NCBI GenBank assembly: GCA_003138485.1
Contig: PLGF01000068.1
Coordinates: forward strand, 1 to 40,466
DNA: 40,466 nucleotides
Source of the DNA: Verrucomicrobiales bacterium
GTDB lineage: Bacteria > Verrucomicrobiota > Verrucomicrobiia > Limisphaerales > Palsa-1400
Direction of reading: 5' to 3'
The notes beneath the pieces are model-generated. The model did not search any database. It was not told the origin of the DNA and saw only the letters and a program-made list of their open reading frames with translations. Position numbers and translations under genes: made by a program. Shown piece by piece: positions 1-12,249 of this stretch. The first letter of the stretch is position 1, and each line of letters starts with the position of its first letter.

Positions 1-30
1 TTACGGTAAATTACGCCAAATTACGGTAAA

Positions 31-37
<7 letters not shown>
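1..37. repeat. Short 10-bp tandem repeat at window edge
   Basis: The decamer TTACGGTAAA occurs in near-perfect tandem: copy 1 at 1-10, a variant TTACGCCAAA at 11-20, copy 3 at 21-30 and a partial copy at 31-37. The stop codon of the pyruvate:ferredoxin oxidoreductase gene lies in the last copy. The array may continue outside the window. Function unknown; it could be a minisatellite-like spacer or a protein-binding site. Confidence 0.6.
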
Positions 38-3639
<3,602 letters not shown>

Positions 3640-3641
3640 AA

Positions 3642-5123
3642 TTAGAATGCGGATGAATTCAAGACTGCGGAAAGCCGGCCCAGCAACCAGCCGGGCGCGC
3701 AACCAAACACGATGACCAGGGCCGCCAATAGCGCGATGGGAAAAAGCGCGGCGCGGGACGCGCGAAGGGGCATCGCTCCGGCGGGCGGTGGGACGGCGTA
3801 AATTTGCTTGAGCACCTGGAGGTAGTAATAGAGCGAAATCGCGCTCGCGCCCACCGCCACGATGACCAGCCAGAGCATTCCCAAATGAGGCTGCCCCGCC
3901 GCCGCCGCCGTAAAGAGATAAAACTTGCCGAAGAACCCCGCCAGGGGCGGTATGCCGGCGAGGGAAAGCATGAAAATGAACATGCACACCGCGAGCAGCG
4001 GCGCACGCCGGCCCAATCCGGCCCAGGCGGCCATGCGGTCCCCGTTCGCGCTGTTCTCAACCGCGCCCGCCACTGCCAACGCGCCCAGCACCGTCAGCGC
4101 GTAGGTGATGACGTAGAAAAGAAGCGCGGGCAGCATCTGTCGCGCGTTGCCAAAAAAGGCCAGCAACGCATAGCCTCCGTGCGCGATGGCGGAGTACGCC
4201 AGCAACCGTTTGACACTGGTCTGCGCCAGCGCCGCGATGTTTCCGCCGGCCATCGAGAGAACCGCCAAAACGGCCAGCACCGGCATCCATCCGGCCCGGA
4301 AATCGTTCCAGGCCGCGCCCCCCCGAATGGGGCCAAATCCATCGATCACGATTTTCGCGAGGACAAAAAAGCTCGCCACCTTGGAGGCGGAGGCGACGAA
4401 ACAGGCAATTGGCGCCGGAGCGCCCTCATACACGTCGGGCGCCCAGAAATGAAACGGCGCGGCGGCCACTTTGAAGGCAAATCCGATCAGCGTCATGACC
4501 AGCGCGGCGTAACAAACCGGCTCAACAGGCTGGGTTCTCAGTTTCGCGGCTATCGCTCCCAGGCCCAGTTCGCCGGTCATTCCATAAAGCAGGCTGATGC
4601 CAAAGAGCGTGAACGCCGCCGCCACGCTTCCGAAAAGAAAGTACTTCAGCGCCGCCTCCGCCGATGCCTCCCGCGTCTTGTCAAACGCCGTCAGGACATA
4701 CAGCGGCACGCTGAGTATCTCCAGCGCGATGAAAATCATCAGGAGATTCTCCGAACTGATGAGCAGCATCAAACCCGCCGTCGCCAGCAGGAGCAGAGCG
4801 TAATACTCTCCCGTGTGCCGGGTGAATCGCGCGTCCAGCGACAGCACCACCACCACCAGCGCCAAACCGAGCAGCGCCAATTTTATGAATTGCGTCAGAG
4901 GCGACAGGGCCAGCATTTCGGATGTCCCGTAATTCGTCGCGCGCCCGATCCAGATCATGGCCCCCACGCATCCCGCGCAGGCCGTCGCGCCAATCACACG
5001 CCAGCGCACAGCCGGATTCATGCGCCGTACGATGGCAAAATCCACAGCCAGCGCCGCCAGCGCGAAGATTATGACGATTTCTTCGGGAATCAGTGGAATC
5101 ATCCAGTCCAAAGACAGCGTCAT
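3642..5123 (-). CDS. nuoN: NADH-quinone oxidoreductase-like subunit N
   Basis: A 493-residue polytopic antiporter-like subunit of the complex I membrane arm, one of the proton-pumping modules. Features seen: the TM5 glutamate in ALEILSVPLYVL, the TM7 lysine in FAFKVAAAPFHFW, the broken-helix lysine in SASKVASF and the distal lysine in PLAGFFGKFYLF. All key charged residues of a pumping NuoN are therefore present. The start is the ATG at 5123, which overlaps the preceding nuoM stop by 4 bp (ATGA), typical of translational coupling. The upstream extension of the frame lies inside nuoM2 and is not used. The nifJ gene follows after 2 bp. Confidence 0.95.
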   Translation of the reverse strand: MTLSLDWMIPLIPEEIVIIFALAALAVDFAIVRRMNPAVRWRVIGATACAGCVGAMIWIGRATNYGTSEMLALSPLTQFIKLALLGLALVVVVLSLDARFTRHTGEYYALLLLATAGLMLLISSENLLMIFIALEILSVPLYVLTAFDKTREASAEAALKYFLFGSVAAAFTLFGISLLYGMTGELGLGAIAAKLRTQPVEPVCYAALVMTLIGFAFKVAAAPFHFWAPDVYEGAPAPIACFVASASKVASFFVLAKIVIDGFGPIRGGAAWNDFRAGWMPVLAVLAVLSMAGGNIAALAQTSVKRLLAYSAIAHGGYALLAFFGNARQMLPALLFYVITYALTVLGALAVAGAVENSANGDRMAAWAGLGRRAPLLAVCMFIFMLSLAGIPPLAGFFGKFYLFTAAAAGQPHLGMLWLVIVAVGASAISLYYYLQVLKQIYAVPPPAGAMPLRASRAALFPIALLAALVIVFGCAPGWLLGRLSAVLNSSAF

Positions 5124-6607
5124 TGAGGGCCTCCTTTGACCATCCCTTGGAACAAGGTGGAATTGAGCGTCGGCGTGATCAAATTGAGCAGCAAGCCGGG
5201 CCACAGCCCGATGAGGACGGTCGTTCCCAACAGCACCAGCGCCCCGGCCCGTTCGGGCATGGAAATGGGTTCGATCGGGATGGCAGACGCTTTGATGTCG
5301 CCTTCCGCGAAAAACGCCTTGATCCACACGCGCACCATAAAGGCGATGCCCACGAGAATGCCGACGCCGGCCAGAAGCGTCAGGCGCGGGAAGACCTGCC
5401 AGGCGCCGGCGAGCACCTGCAGTTCGGCGATAAACCCGCTGAAGCCGGGCAATCCCATCGACGCCGCCCCGGCGATGACAAAGGTGACCGCCGCAAACGG
5501 CGCCAGGGCGCTCAGATTCATCGGTTGCAGCTCTGTCAAATCCCGCGTATGCGCGCGGTCATACACCATCCGCCCAACCACGGCAAAAAGCAGACCGGCG
5601 ATGATGCCGTGCGAGAACATTTGCAGCACCGCCCCGCTCAGGCCGATCTTCGAGAGCGTCATCAGGCCGAGCAGGACAAAGCCCATGTGGCTGACGCTCG
5701 AATAGCCAATGACAAATTTAAGGTCCCTTTGCACCAACGCCACCGTCGCGCCATAAACGATGCCGATGACCGCCAGCAGGGCGATCTCATTTTGCCAGGC
5801 GCGCAATCCCTCTGGAAAAAGCGTCATGGCCACCCGCAACGCGCCGTAGGCGCCCAGCTTCATCACCACCCCGGCCAGCAGCATTGACCCGGCCGTCGGC
5901 GCCGCCACATGCCCGGTCGGCGCCCATGTATGGAAGGGCCAGAGACCGGCCAGAATCGCAAACCCGACAAATACCAGCGGGAACGCCCAATGCTGAAAGG
6001 CCGCCGGAAAGTGGTATTTCGCCAGTTCCGTCAAATCAAACGTCTGCGCGCCGGAAACCACGTAGGCTGCGATCAACCCGACCAACACCATTGCGCTGCC
6101 CACCAGCGAATAGAGCGCCAGTTTCATCGCCCCGTACTCGCGCCGCGTCGATCCCCAAACCGCAATGAGGAAATACTTCGGGATGATGGCCAGTTCGTAA
6201 AAGACGAAGAGGAGAAAAAGATCAAAGCTCAGAAAGACTCCATAAACGCTGCCGATCAGCGCCAGATAAAGCGCGAAAAACTCCCGGGTGCGGCGCTCGA
6301 TGTTCCACGAGAACAACACCCCCGCGACCGCCGCAATGCCTGTGAGCAACACCAGCGTGATGCTCACCCCGTCAGCCGCCAGATGAAAATGGATGTGCAA
6401 GTCCGCAATCCACGAAAAATTCACCAGGTCCACCGGCGTCCCGGACGCGGCGCTCCGCTCGTACTGAACCGCCCCCGCCAGGGCGCAGGCCAGCCCCGCC
6501 AAGGCGGTGAGCAGAGCGGTGTGCCGGGCGGCGCGCCGGCTCTCCGCGGGCAGCAGCACCAGCGCCGCCGCGCCCAGGAATGATATTAAAATGGTCCAGG
6601 CGAGCAT
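5120..6607 (-). CDS. nuoM: Second NuoM-type antiporter subunit (M2)
   Basis: A 495-residue polytopic membrane protein of the NuoM/MrpD-type antiporter family, the second of two tandem NuoM copies. It keeps the TM5 glutamate (E138 in FYELAIIPKYF), the TM8 lysine (K250 in VVMKLGAYG) and a distal glutamate (GFIAELQVL). The lysine normally found on the broken TM7 helix is replaced by leucine: L219 in FAILAGLWPFHTW, aligned with FAVKAPLMPFHTW in the neighbouring copy. I re-read this codon from the complementary strand and it is a clean leucine codon. It overlaps nuoN by 4 bp and lies just downstream of nuoM1. The duplication matches complex I variants with two M subunits. Whether this copy pumps protons cannot be told from sequence. 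Confidence 0.93.
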   Translation of the reverse strand: MLAWTILISFLGAAALVLLPAESRRAARHTALLTALAGLACALAGAVQYERSAASGTPVDLVNFSWIADLHIHFHLAADGVSITLVLLTGIAAVAGVLFSWNIERRTREFFALYLALIGSVYGVFLSFDLFLLFVFYELAIIPKYFLIAVWGSTRREYGAMKLALYSLVGSAMVLVGLIAAYVVSGAQTFDLTELAKYHFPAAFQHWAFPLVFVGFAILAGLWPFHTWAPTGHVAAPTAGSMLLAGVVMKLGAYGALRVAMTLFPEGLRAWQNEIALLAVIGIVYGATVALVQRDLKFVIGYSSVSHMGFVLLGLMTLSKIGLSGAVLQMFSHGIIAGLLFAVVGRMVYDRAHTRDLTELQPMNLSALAPFAAVTFVIAGAASMGLPGFSGFIAELQVLAGAWQVFPRLTLLAGVGILVGIAFMVRVWIKAFFAEGDIKASAIPIEPISMPERAGALVLLGTTVLIGLWPGLLLNLITPTLNSTLFQGMVKGGPQ

Positions 6608-6611
6608 GGCG

Positions 6612-8162
6612 TTAAAAAAGTTTCGAGAGGGCCAGCGCGGCCGGATTGGCCACGCGCATGAGGATTTGCGGGCATGTTCCCAGCAGCAGCATCAGCGCCA
6701 TCACCGGCGCCAGCGTGAGGCGCTCGCCGCTGGTGAGGTCCTTCCAGCCGCTCCAGCGGCTGGGCAACGGCCCGCTGAAGACCCGCTGTAAAATCGTCAG
6801 AAGAAATATCGCCGTGATCAGCAATCCCAGCGTCGATGCTGCCGCCGCCCAACCCGCCAGCGGCAGGACGCCTTTGAATATCAGGAATTCGCCGACAAAT
6901 CCATTCAGTCCGGGCAGGCCGAGCGACGCAAACAATGTGATCCCCATCAACCCGCAAAAAACCGGCGCCACTTTGCGCAGGCCCCCAAAATCGTCCAGTC
7001 CCCGCAGTCCACCGCCGCGCATCTCGATGAGGCCGACAAAATAAAACAGCGCCGCAGCCGTCAAGCCGTGATTGAACATTTGCAGCATGACGCCGTTCAG
7101 GGCCGCTGCTCTGTCGGCTGACCCGGTTCCCGCGTCCCCGGTGATCCGCACGACGGCGAAAATGCCCAGCAGGCAGTAACCGACGTGGTTGATCGAGGAG
7201 TAAGCCACCATTCGTTTCAAATCCCGCTGGGCCAGCGCGGCGGCGGCGGAAAAGACGATGGTCGCCACGGCCAGGCACAGCAGTGGCGTTTGCATCGCCC
7301 GCATCTGCCCCGGAAACAGCGGCAGTAAAATGCGCAGGAGTCCATACACGCCCATCTTCGACATCGCGCCGGTCAGCAGCATCGACGTTCCGGCGGGCGC
7401 CTCCGTGTAAGCCGATGGCAGCCATGTGTGGAAGGGCATCAGCGGCGCCTTGACCGCGAACCCAAGAAACACCCCGAAAAAAACCACCGTCGCGAGCGTT
7501 TCCCTGGACTTGAAGAATGAGCCGCCCAGTTTCGCGAAAAGCGCGCTGTCCAGGCCGCCGTTGCGGGCGAGGCGGGCCAGTTCTTCAAAGTCAAAAAGAC
7601 CTGTCGCCGCGTAAAGCGCCAGGAACGCCAGCAGCATCGCCACGCTGCCGGCAAGCGTGTAGATAAGAAACTGGTTCGCCGCGCGCGTGCGCCGCGGTCC
7701 GCCCCAGAGTTTGATCAGGAAAAACGCCGGAATCAGTCCCATCTCCCAATAAATGAACCAGTGGAAAAAGTTCAGCGCCGTGAACGTGCCGAACAAGCCG
7801 GCTTCCAGAAACAATATCAGCGCGAAATAGAGATTCCGGTTCGGCCCGATCTCCCACGAAGCCAGCATGGCAAAGGGCGCGAGCAGCGCCGACAGCAGCA
7901 CCATCAGCAGCCCCAATCCATCCACTCCCAAGTGGTATTCGATCCCCAGCGACGGCGCCCACGCCAGGCGCTCGACGTACTGCGCGCCGCCCCGCCCGCT
8001 GTCAAACATGGCCCATGCCGCCGCCGCCACGGCCAGCGAGAGCAGGCTGGCGCCAAAGGCGATACTCCGCGAAGTCTTTGATTGGCCGGACGCCAGCAAG
8101 GCCGCCCCGCCCCCCGCCAGCGGGATGACTGTCAAAATGGAAAGGATCGGAATGGTATTCAT
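6612..8162 (-). CDS. nuoM: First NuoM-type antiporter subunit (M1)
   Basis: A 516-residue complex I membrane-arm subunit with the full set of expected charged residues: E140 in IYWEMGLIPAFFL, K238 in FAVKAPLMPFHTW, K269 in GAMSKMGVYG and a distal glutamate in GFVGEFLIF. It is therefore a normal proton-pumping NuoM by residue content. The frame is open upstream to 8252, inside nuoL, but the ATG at 8162 (MNTIPILSIL) overlaps the nuoL stop by 4 bp and gives a natural hydrophobic N-terminus. The second NuoM starts 4 bp after this stop. The two copies are clearly diverged rather than a recent duplication. Confidence 0.95.
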   Translation of the reverse strand: MNTIPILSILTVIPLAGGGAALLASGQSKTSRSIAFGASLLSLAVAAAAWAMFDSGRGGAQYVERLAWAPSLGIEYHLGVDGLGLLMVLLSALLAPFAMLASWEIGPNRNLYFALILFLEAGLFGTFTALNFFHWFIYWEMGLIPAFFLIKLWGGPRRTRAANQFLIYTLAGSVAMLLAFLALYAATGLFDFEELARLARNGGLDSALFAKLGGSFFKSRETLATVVFFGVFLGFAVKAPLMPFHTWLPSAYTEAPAGTSMLLTGAMSKMGVYGLLRILLPLFPGQMRAMQTPLLCLAVATIVFSAAAALAQRDLKRMVAYSSINHVGYCLLGIFAVVRITGDAGTGSADRAAALNGVMLQMFNHGLTAAALFYFVGLIEMRGGGLRGLDDFGGLRKVAPVFCGLMGITLFASLGLPGLNGFVGEFLIFKGVLPLAGWAAAASTLGLLITAIFLLTILQRVFSGPLPSRWSGWKDLTSGERLTLAPVMALMLLLGTCPQILMRVANPAALALSKLF

Positions 8163-10183
8163 CCGCACCCCCAGATCAGCGCCAAAGCCAATACACTGAA
8201 CGCCACGCCCGCGATCCGCATATAGCGCTGCACGCGGCCATTTTGCAGCCACGACAGACCACGTCCCGCGCCGCGCAACCCGTCGCAGCCGGCGTCGAAT
8301 CCCGCGTTGACTCCCAATTCGTCAATCGCGCTGTCGAATCGCGCCAACGCCACCGTCAATCGCGTCACCGCCTGGACCGCTCCCGTCCAGAGCACGCGAT
8401 CCAGCCAGTCGGCCAATGCCGCAAACGCGGTGTTCAGCCGGACGACCGTCGCGCCATAAAACTCGTCAATGAAAAACTTATTCTCAAGCAGCCGATAGAA
8501 GGCGGGCAGCGCCTTTTGGAGCGGGTCCATCGCGCGGAGACTTTGGGCCGCGACGTTCCCGTAGATTTTCCAGCCCGCCAGAAAAGCCACGCCCACTACG
8601 ACGGCGGAAACCAGCATCAGGTTCAGTTGCGGCGAGGCCAGCAAAGCCGCCGGCTCGAAGCGGACCTTCTCTCCGTTCAAATAGGACTGGAACCAGGGCC
8701 ACGCGGGCGTTCCCAAAAAACCGGCCAGCACGGCGAACACCGCCAAAACCGCCAGAGGGATCGTCATCACACCCGGACTTTCATGGGCGGGCGCCCGGGC
8801 GCCTGCAGCCTGGGCCGGTTTTCCGAAGAACACCCAGCTCACCTGGCGCATCATATAAAACGCAGTCAGAAACGCCCCCGCCGCGCCGAGACAAAACGGG
8901 ACCGGGGAGGAGGGCCAGATCCAGGCCGCGCGCAGTATTTCGTCCTTGCTCCAAAAACCTGAAAAGAACAGCGGCACGCCGCACAGCGCCATCATCCCGG
9001 CCGCATAGGTCGCGAAAGTCCACGGCATCAGTTTTTTGAGGCCCCCCATTTTGCGGATGTCCTGTTCCCCGTGGCAGCCGTGAATCACCGACCCGGCGCC
9101 CAGGAAAAGGAGCGACTTGAAAAAGGCGTGGGTAATCAAGTGAAACATTCCCACGGCCACTCCGCCCACTCCCAACCCCATCATCATGTAACCCAGTTGC
9201 GAAATGGTCGAATAAGCAATGATGCGTTTGATGTCATTTTGCGCCACGGCGATGGCGGCGGCAAACACCGCCGTGATCGCTCCCACCCAGGTCACCACCT
9301 CGAGCGCCGCCAAATGGCCGCCGGCACTCATCAAGGGATACATCCGCGCCACCAGAAAGACACCGGCCGCAACCATCGTGGCCGCATGAATCAGCGCGCT
9401 CACCGGCGTCGGGCCTTCCATCGCGTCCGGCAGCCAGACGTGCAGCGGCAACTGGCCGGACTTTCCAACCGCCCCGGCGAAAATCAGCAGGGAAATCGCC
9501 GTGGAAACAGCCATGCCGCCCAGCGTGGCGGCGGCCGCTAGGCGCGCCAGCGACGCAGCCTCCAGGCAGCCGTGCCCGTTGTCATAAAAGAGCAGCGTGC
9601 CGCTCTTGGAATAGAGCCACAGCATCCCCAGCAACAGCCCCATGTCCCCAATGCGCGTCGTGATGAACGCTTTCTTCGCCGCGGCCGCCGCTTGCGGTTT
9701 TTCAAACCAGAAGCCGATCAACAGGTAGGAGGACAGCCCCACCAGTTCCCAGGAGATGAACAGCAGCAGCAGGCTGTTGGCGATGACTATCCCCAGCATC
9801 GCCGCGCCAAACAGGGACATGAAGCAGAAGAAGCGCGTGAAATTTTCGTCCTCCGCCATGTAGCCGAGGCTGTAGATAAAAATGAGCAGCGCCAAGAATG
9901 TCACCATCATCAGCATGATCGCCGTCAGCGGGTCCAGCATCCAGCCCAGTGGCACCGACGCATCGCCCAAATCGAACCACTTGACGGTGCAAGTCGCCCG
10001 GAAGGAATCCGGCCCCAGGCTCGCCACAAACGCGACGCACGACAGCACCCACGCAACGGCCATGCCTCCAATGGCCAGCCCCGCCGCCGCCCGGCGCCGC
10101 TCCCGCTTCAGCAACGCGCCGATTCCCGCCATCACCAGCGGAACCGCCGGAATCAACCAAAGGTATTGGACAACGTGTTGCAT
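8159..10183 (-). CDS. nuoL: NADH-quinone oxidoreductase-like subunit L
   Basis: A 674-residue distal antiporter subunit of complex I. Key residues are visible: TM5 glutamate in LLFISWELVGLSSYLL, TM6 aspartate in TTRIGDMGLLLG, TM7 lysine in GAVGKSGQLPLHVWLPD, and the distal lysine in FFSGFWSKDEIL. The C-terminal part, from about residue 550, should form the lateral helix that runs along the membrane arm. From the DEFYGA motif to the QNGRVQRY motif I count about 75 residues, against about 42 in the E. coli NuoL sequence as I recall it and about 48 in typical long bacterial forms. An elongated lateral helix is what an extra antiporter module would need. It overlaps nuoM1 by 4 bp and begins 2 bp after the nuoK stop. 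Confidence 0.95.
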   Translation of the reverse strand: MQHVVQYLWLIPAVPLVMAGIGALLKRERRRAAAGLAIGGMAVAWVLSCVAFVASLGPDSFRATCTVKWFDLGDASVPLGWMLDPLTAIMLMMVTFLALLIFIYSLGYMAEDENFTRFFCFMSLFGAAMLGIVIANSLLLLFISWELVGLSSYLLIGFWFEKPQAAAAAKKAFITTRIGDMGLLLGMLWLYSKSGTLLFYDNGHGCLEAASLARLAAAATLGGMAVSTAISLLIFAGAVGKSGQLPLHVWLPDAMEGPTPVSALIHAATMVAAGVFLVARMYPLMSAGGHLAALEVVTWVGAITAVFAAAIAVAQNDIKRIIAYSTISQLGYMMMGLGVGGVAVGMFHLITHAFFKSLLFLGAGSVIHGCHGEQDIRKMGGLKKLMPWTFATYAAGMMALCGVPLFFSGFWSKDEILRAAWIWPSSPVPFCLGAAGAFLTAFYMMRQVSWVFFGKPAQAAGARAPAHESPGVMTIPLAVLAVFAVLAGFLGTPAWPWFQSYLNGEKVRFEPAALLASPQLNLMLVSAVVVGVAFLAGWKIYGNVAAQSLRAMDPLQKALPAFYRLLENKFFIDEFYGATVVRLNTAFAALADWLDRVLWTGAVQAVTRLTVALARFDSAIDELGVNAGFDAGCDGLRGAGRGLSWLQNGRVQRYMRIAGVAFSVLALALIWGCG

Positions 10184-10185
10184 GG

Positions 10186-10500
10186 TCAGCCCTTCAACGT
10201 GTCCAGTTGATCCATGCGCGTGGTGCGGCGCTGCCGATAAGTGGCAATCACCAGCGCCAGGCCCACCGCCGCCTCCGCGGCCGCGATGGCGATGGAAAAG
10301 AGAACGAACATCACGCCGGTCAGCGCTTCGGGATGGGGGCCGTAGCGCCAGAATGCGATGAAATTCAGGTTCGCCGCGTTGAGCATCAGCTCAATGCCGA
10401 TCAGCACCAGGATGGCGCTGCGGCGCCCGACCGCCCCCGCGAAGCCGATGCAAAAGAGCAGGGCGGACAGGATCAGATAATGGGTCAGTGGCGCGCTCAT
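10186..10500 (-). CDS. nuoK: NADH-quinone oxidoreductase-like subunit K
   Basis: A 104-residue, three-helix subunit of the complex I membrane arm, of standard size. The signature GIELMLNAANLNFIAFW carries the conserved membrane glutamate of TM2, and a second conserved glutamate sits in AIAAAEAAVGLAL of TM3. Both belong to the central hydrophilic axis linking quinone chemistry to pumping. The frame extends upstream into nuoJ, but the ATG at 10500 (MSAPLTHYLIL) overlaps the nuoJ stop by 4 bp and matches the family start. Confidence 0.95.
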   Translation of the reverse strand: MSAPLTHYLILSALLFCIGFAGAVGRRSAILVLIGIELMLNAANLNFIAFWRYGPHPEALTGVMFVLFSIAIAAAEAAVGLALVIATYRQRRTTRMDQLDTLKG

Positions 10501-11069
10501 CGCGGGTTCGCCGGGTTGCCGGGGGTTGGAGTGAAACGGGGAGGAATCCCGCCCGCCTTGTCCTCCGTCCGGGGTTCCTCGCGCATGGCGATGACGACCG
10601 CTCCGAGCAACGCTCCTGTCAATAATACACCCACAAGCTCCAGCGGCAGCACGTAGCGCGTCATCAATTCCTCCCCGATCCGCCTCACCGGGGCCGACGC
10701 CGCCCCCGGCGCGCCCCCTTCCAGGCTGGGGCTGAGCAGGATCGGCGCGGCGATGGCCGCCAGAACCAGAGCCGCCGCGCCGGCGCCCATCCACCACGAG
10801 CGGGCCGGCGCCGCGCGGCCCGGGCGGACTTCATCACCGCGTGTCAATAGAACCGCAAAGAGGATCAGGACCGCTATCGCGCCGACATAGACCAGCAGTT
10901 GGGCGAATCCCACGAATTCCGCGTCCAGTTGCAAATAGAGCATCGCCAGCCCCGCGAACGCCCCCGCGGCGCACAAGGCGCAATGCACCAGGTCCCGCAG
11001 CGTCATCGCGGCGATTGCGAAAGCCACGGTGAAGGCGGCGACCAGATAAAACGCGATCTCATTGCGCAT
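10497..11069 (-). CDS. nuoJ: NADH-quinone oxidoreductase-like subunit J
   Basis: A 190-residue polytopic subunit of the complex I membrane arm. The family signature is present as LRDLVHCALCAAGAFAGLA followed by LQLDAEFVGFAQLLVYVG, which includes the TM3 region containing the pi-bulge. Four to five hydrophobic helices can be traced, and the C-terminus is short and polar. The ATG at 11069 (MRNEIAFYL) is preferred over a longer reading that runs into nuoH. It overlaps the end of nuoH by 11 bp, the longest overlap in this operon, and overlaps nuoK by 4 bp. Confidence 0.94.
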   Translation of the reverse strand: MRNEIAFYLVAAFTVAFAIAAMTLRDLVHCALCAAGAFAGLAMLYLQLDAEFVGFAQLLVYVGAIAVLILFAVLLTRGDEVRPGRAAPARSWWMGAGAAALVLAAIAAPILLSPSLEGGAPGAASAPVRRIGEELMTRYVLPLELVGVLLTGALLGAVVIAMREEPRTEDKAGGIPPRFTPTPGNPANPR

Positions 11070-12249
11070 AATGATACCGGCGTGGTTTGGGGGTTCCGCC
11101 CCTCCAGTGCCGGCCCAGGCAGACGTAGGCGGGCGCCAGCAGCGTCGCGCACAGCAGCCAGCGTGTTTCCAGCGCCCACGCAAATTGCCAGCCGCCGCTT
11201 TTGAGCCAGGCGGCTGCGGCCACCAGGTCGATCAGCGCCAGCGGCACCAGGAACTTCCACGCGAAATTCAACAATTGATCCAGGCGCAGCCGCGGGAGCG
11301 TCGCCCGCATCCAGATGAACAGGAAGATGAGCGCGCTGAATTTGGCTCCAAACCAGCCCCAGGACGGCAGCCATTCCAGCCAGGAGGCCGGCGCATGCCA
11401 TCCGCCCAAAAACAGCGTCACGCCCAGGCCCGTCACCGCGAACAGGCCCAGATATTCCCCCAGGAAGAACAGAGCGTACTTGAACCCGGAATACTCCGTC
11501 AGAAAACCTGCGATCAGCTCCGATTCCCCTTCCGGCAGATCAAAGGGACATCGGTTCGATTCCGCCGCGGCCGCCACCAGGAACACCCCGAACCCCGCCG
11601 CGCCCCAGGGCGTCAACACGTTCCATCGCGGTATCCATCCCAGGGCATAGCCCGATTGCGCCCGCACGATCTCGGGCAGCGACAGCGAGCCGGCCGCCAT
11701 CAACACCGGCACGCTGGCCAGCACCAGAGGCACCTCGTAACTGATCATTTGGGCGATGGCCCTCATCGCCCCCAACAGCGAATACTTGTTTTGACTCGAC
11801 CATCCCGCCATGAACACCGCCAGTTCCGACGCGGAGCCAATGGCGAAGAAGAACAGGATTCCCGCATCCAGTTCTATCGCGCTCATGTTCCGTCCGAAGG
11901 GCAGCACGGCGAAGGCCAGCCACACCGGCGCCGTCAGCGCCAGCGGCGCCAGAAAATGCAGCGCCTTGTCGGCCGCTTCCGGCACAATGTCCTCTTTGGT
12001 CAGCATCTTGATCCCGTCGGCCGCCGGCTGCAGCAATCCAAAGGGCCCGACTCGATTGGGGCCGTAACGATTCTGCATCCGCCCCAGCGTCTTTCGCTCC
12101 AGAATCGTGGTCAGGGCGAAGCAGGTTCCGAAAACCGCCATCAGTGCCGCGATGATCAGCAGCATCGACACCAGCGGCTGAAGGGCTGCGGGCGCCAGCC
12201 CCGTCAGCCAATGCTGCGTCAACACAAAAATCTGGTCCAGCGTTTTCAT
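11059..12249 (-). CDS. nuoH: NADH-quinone oxidoreductase-like subunit H
   Basis: A 396-residue polytopic subunit that anchors the peripheral arm and forms much of the quinone-binding chamber. Conserved stretches are present: ERKTLGRMQNRYGPNRVGP near the N-terminus, ISYEVPLVLASVPVL mid-protein, and the loop FDLPEGESELIAGFLTEYSG. It is longer than E. coli NuoH (about 325), mostly through a C-terminal extension of extra hydrophobic segments ending in PRRYHYAQ. In most bacteria nuoH precedes nuoI; here it follows nuoI, overlapping it by 4 bp. Confidence 0.95.
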   Translation of the reverse strand: MKTLDQIFVLTQHWLTGLAPAALQPLVSMLLIIAALMAVFGTCFALTTILERKTLGRMQNRYGPNRVGPFGLLQPAADGIKMLTKEDIVPEAADKALHFLAPLALTAPVWLAFAVLPFGRNMSAIELDAGILFFFAIGSASELAVFMAGWSSQNKYSLLGAMRAIAQMISYEVPLVLASVPVLMAAGSLSLPEIVRAQSGYALGWIPRWNVLTPWGAAGFGVFLVAAAAESNRCPFDLPEGESELIAGFLTEYSGFKYALFFLGEYLGLFAVTGLGVTLFLGGWHAPASWLEWLPSWGWFGAKFSALIFLFIWMRATLPRLRLDQLLNFAWKFLVPLALIDLVAAAAWLKSGGWQFAWALETRWLLCATLLAPAYVCLGRHWRGGTPKPRRYHYAQ

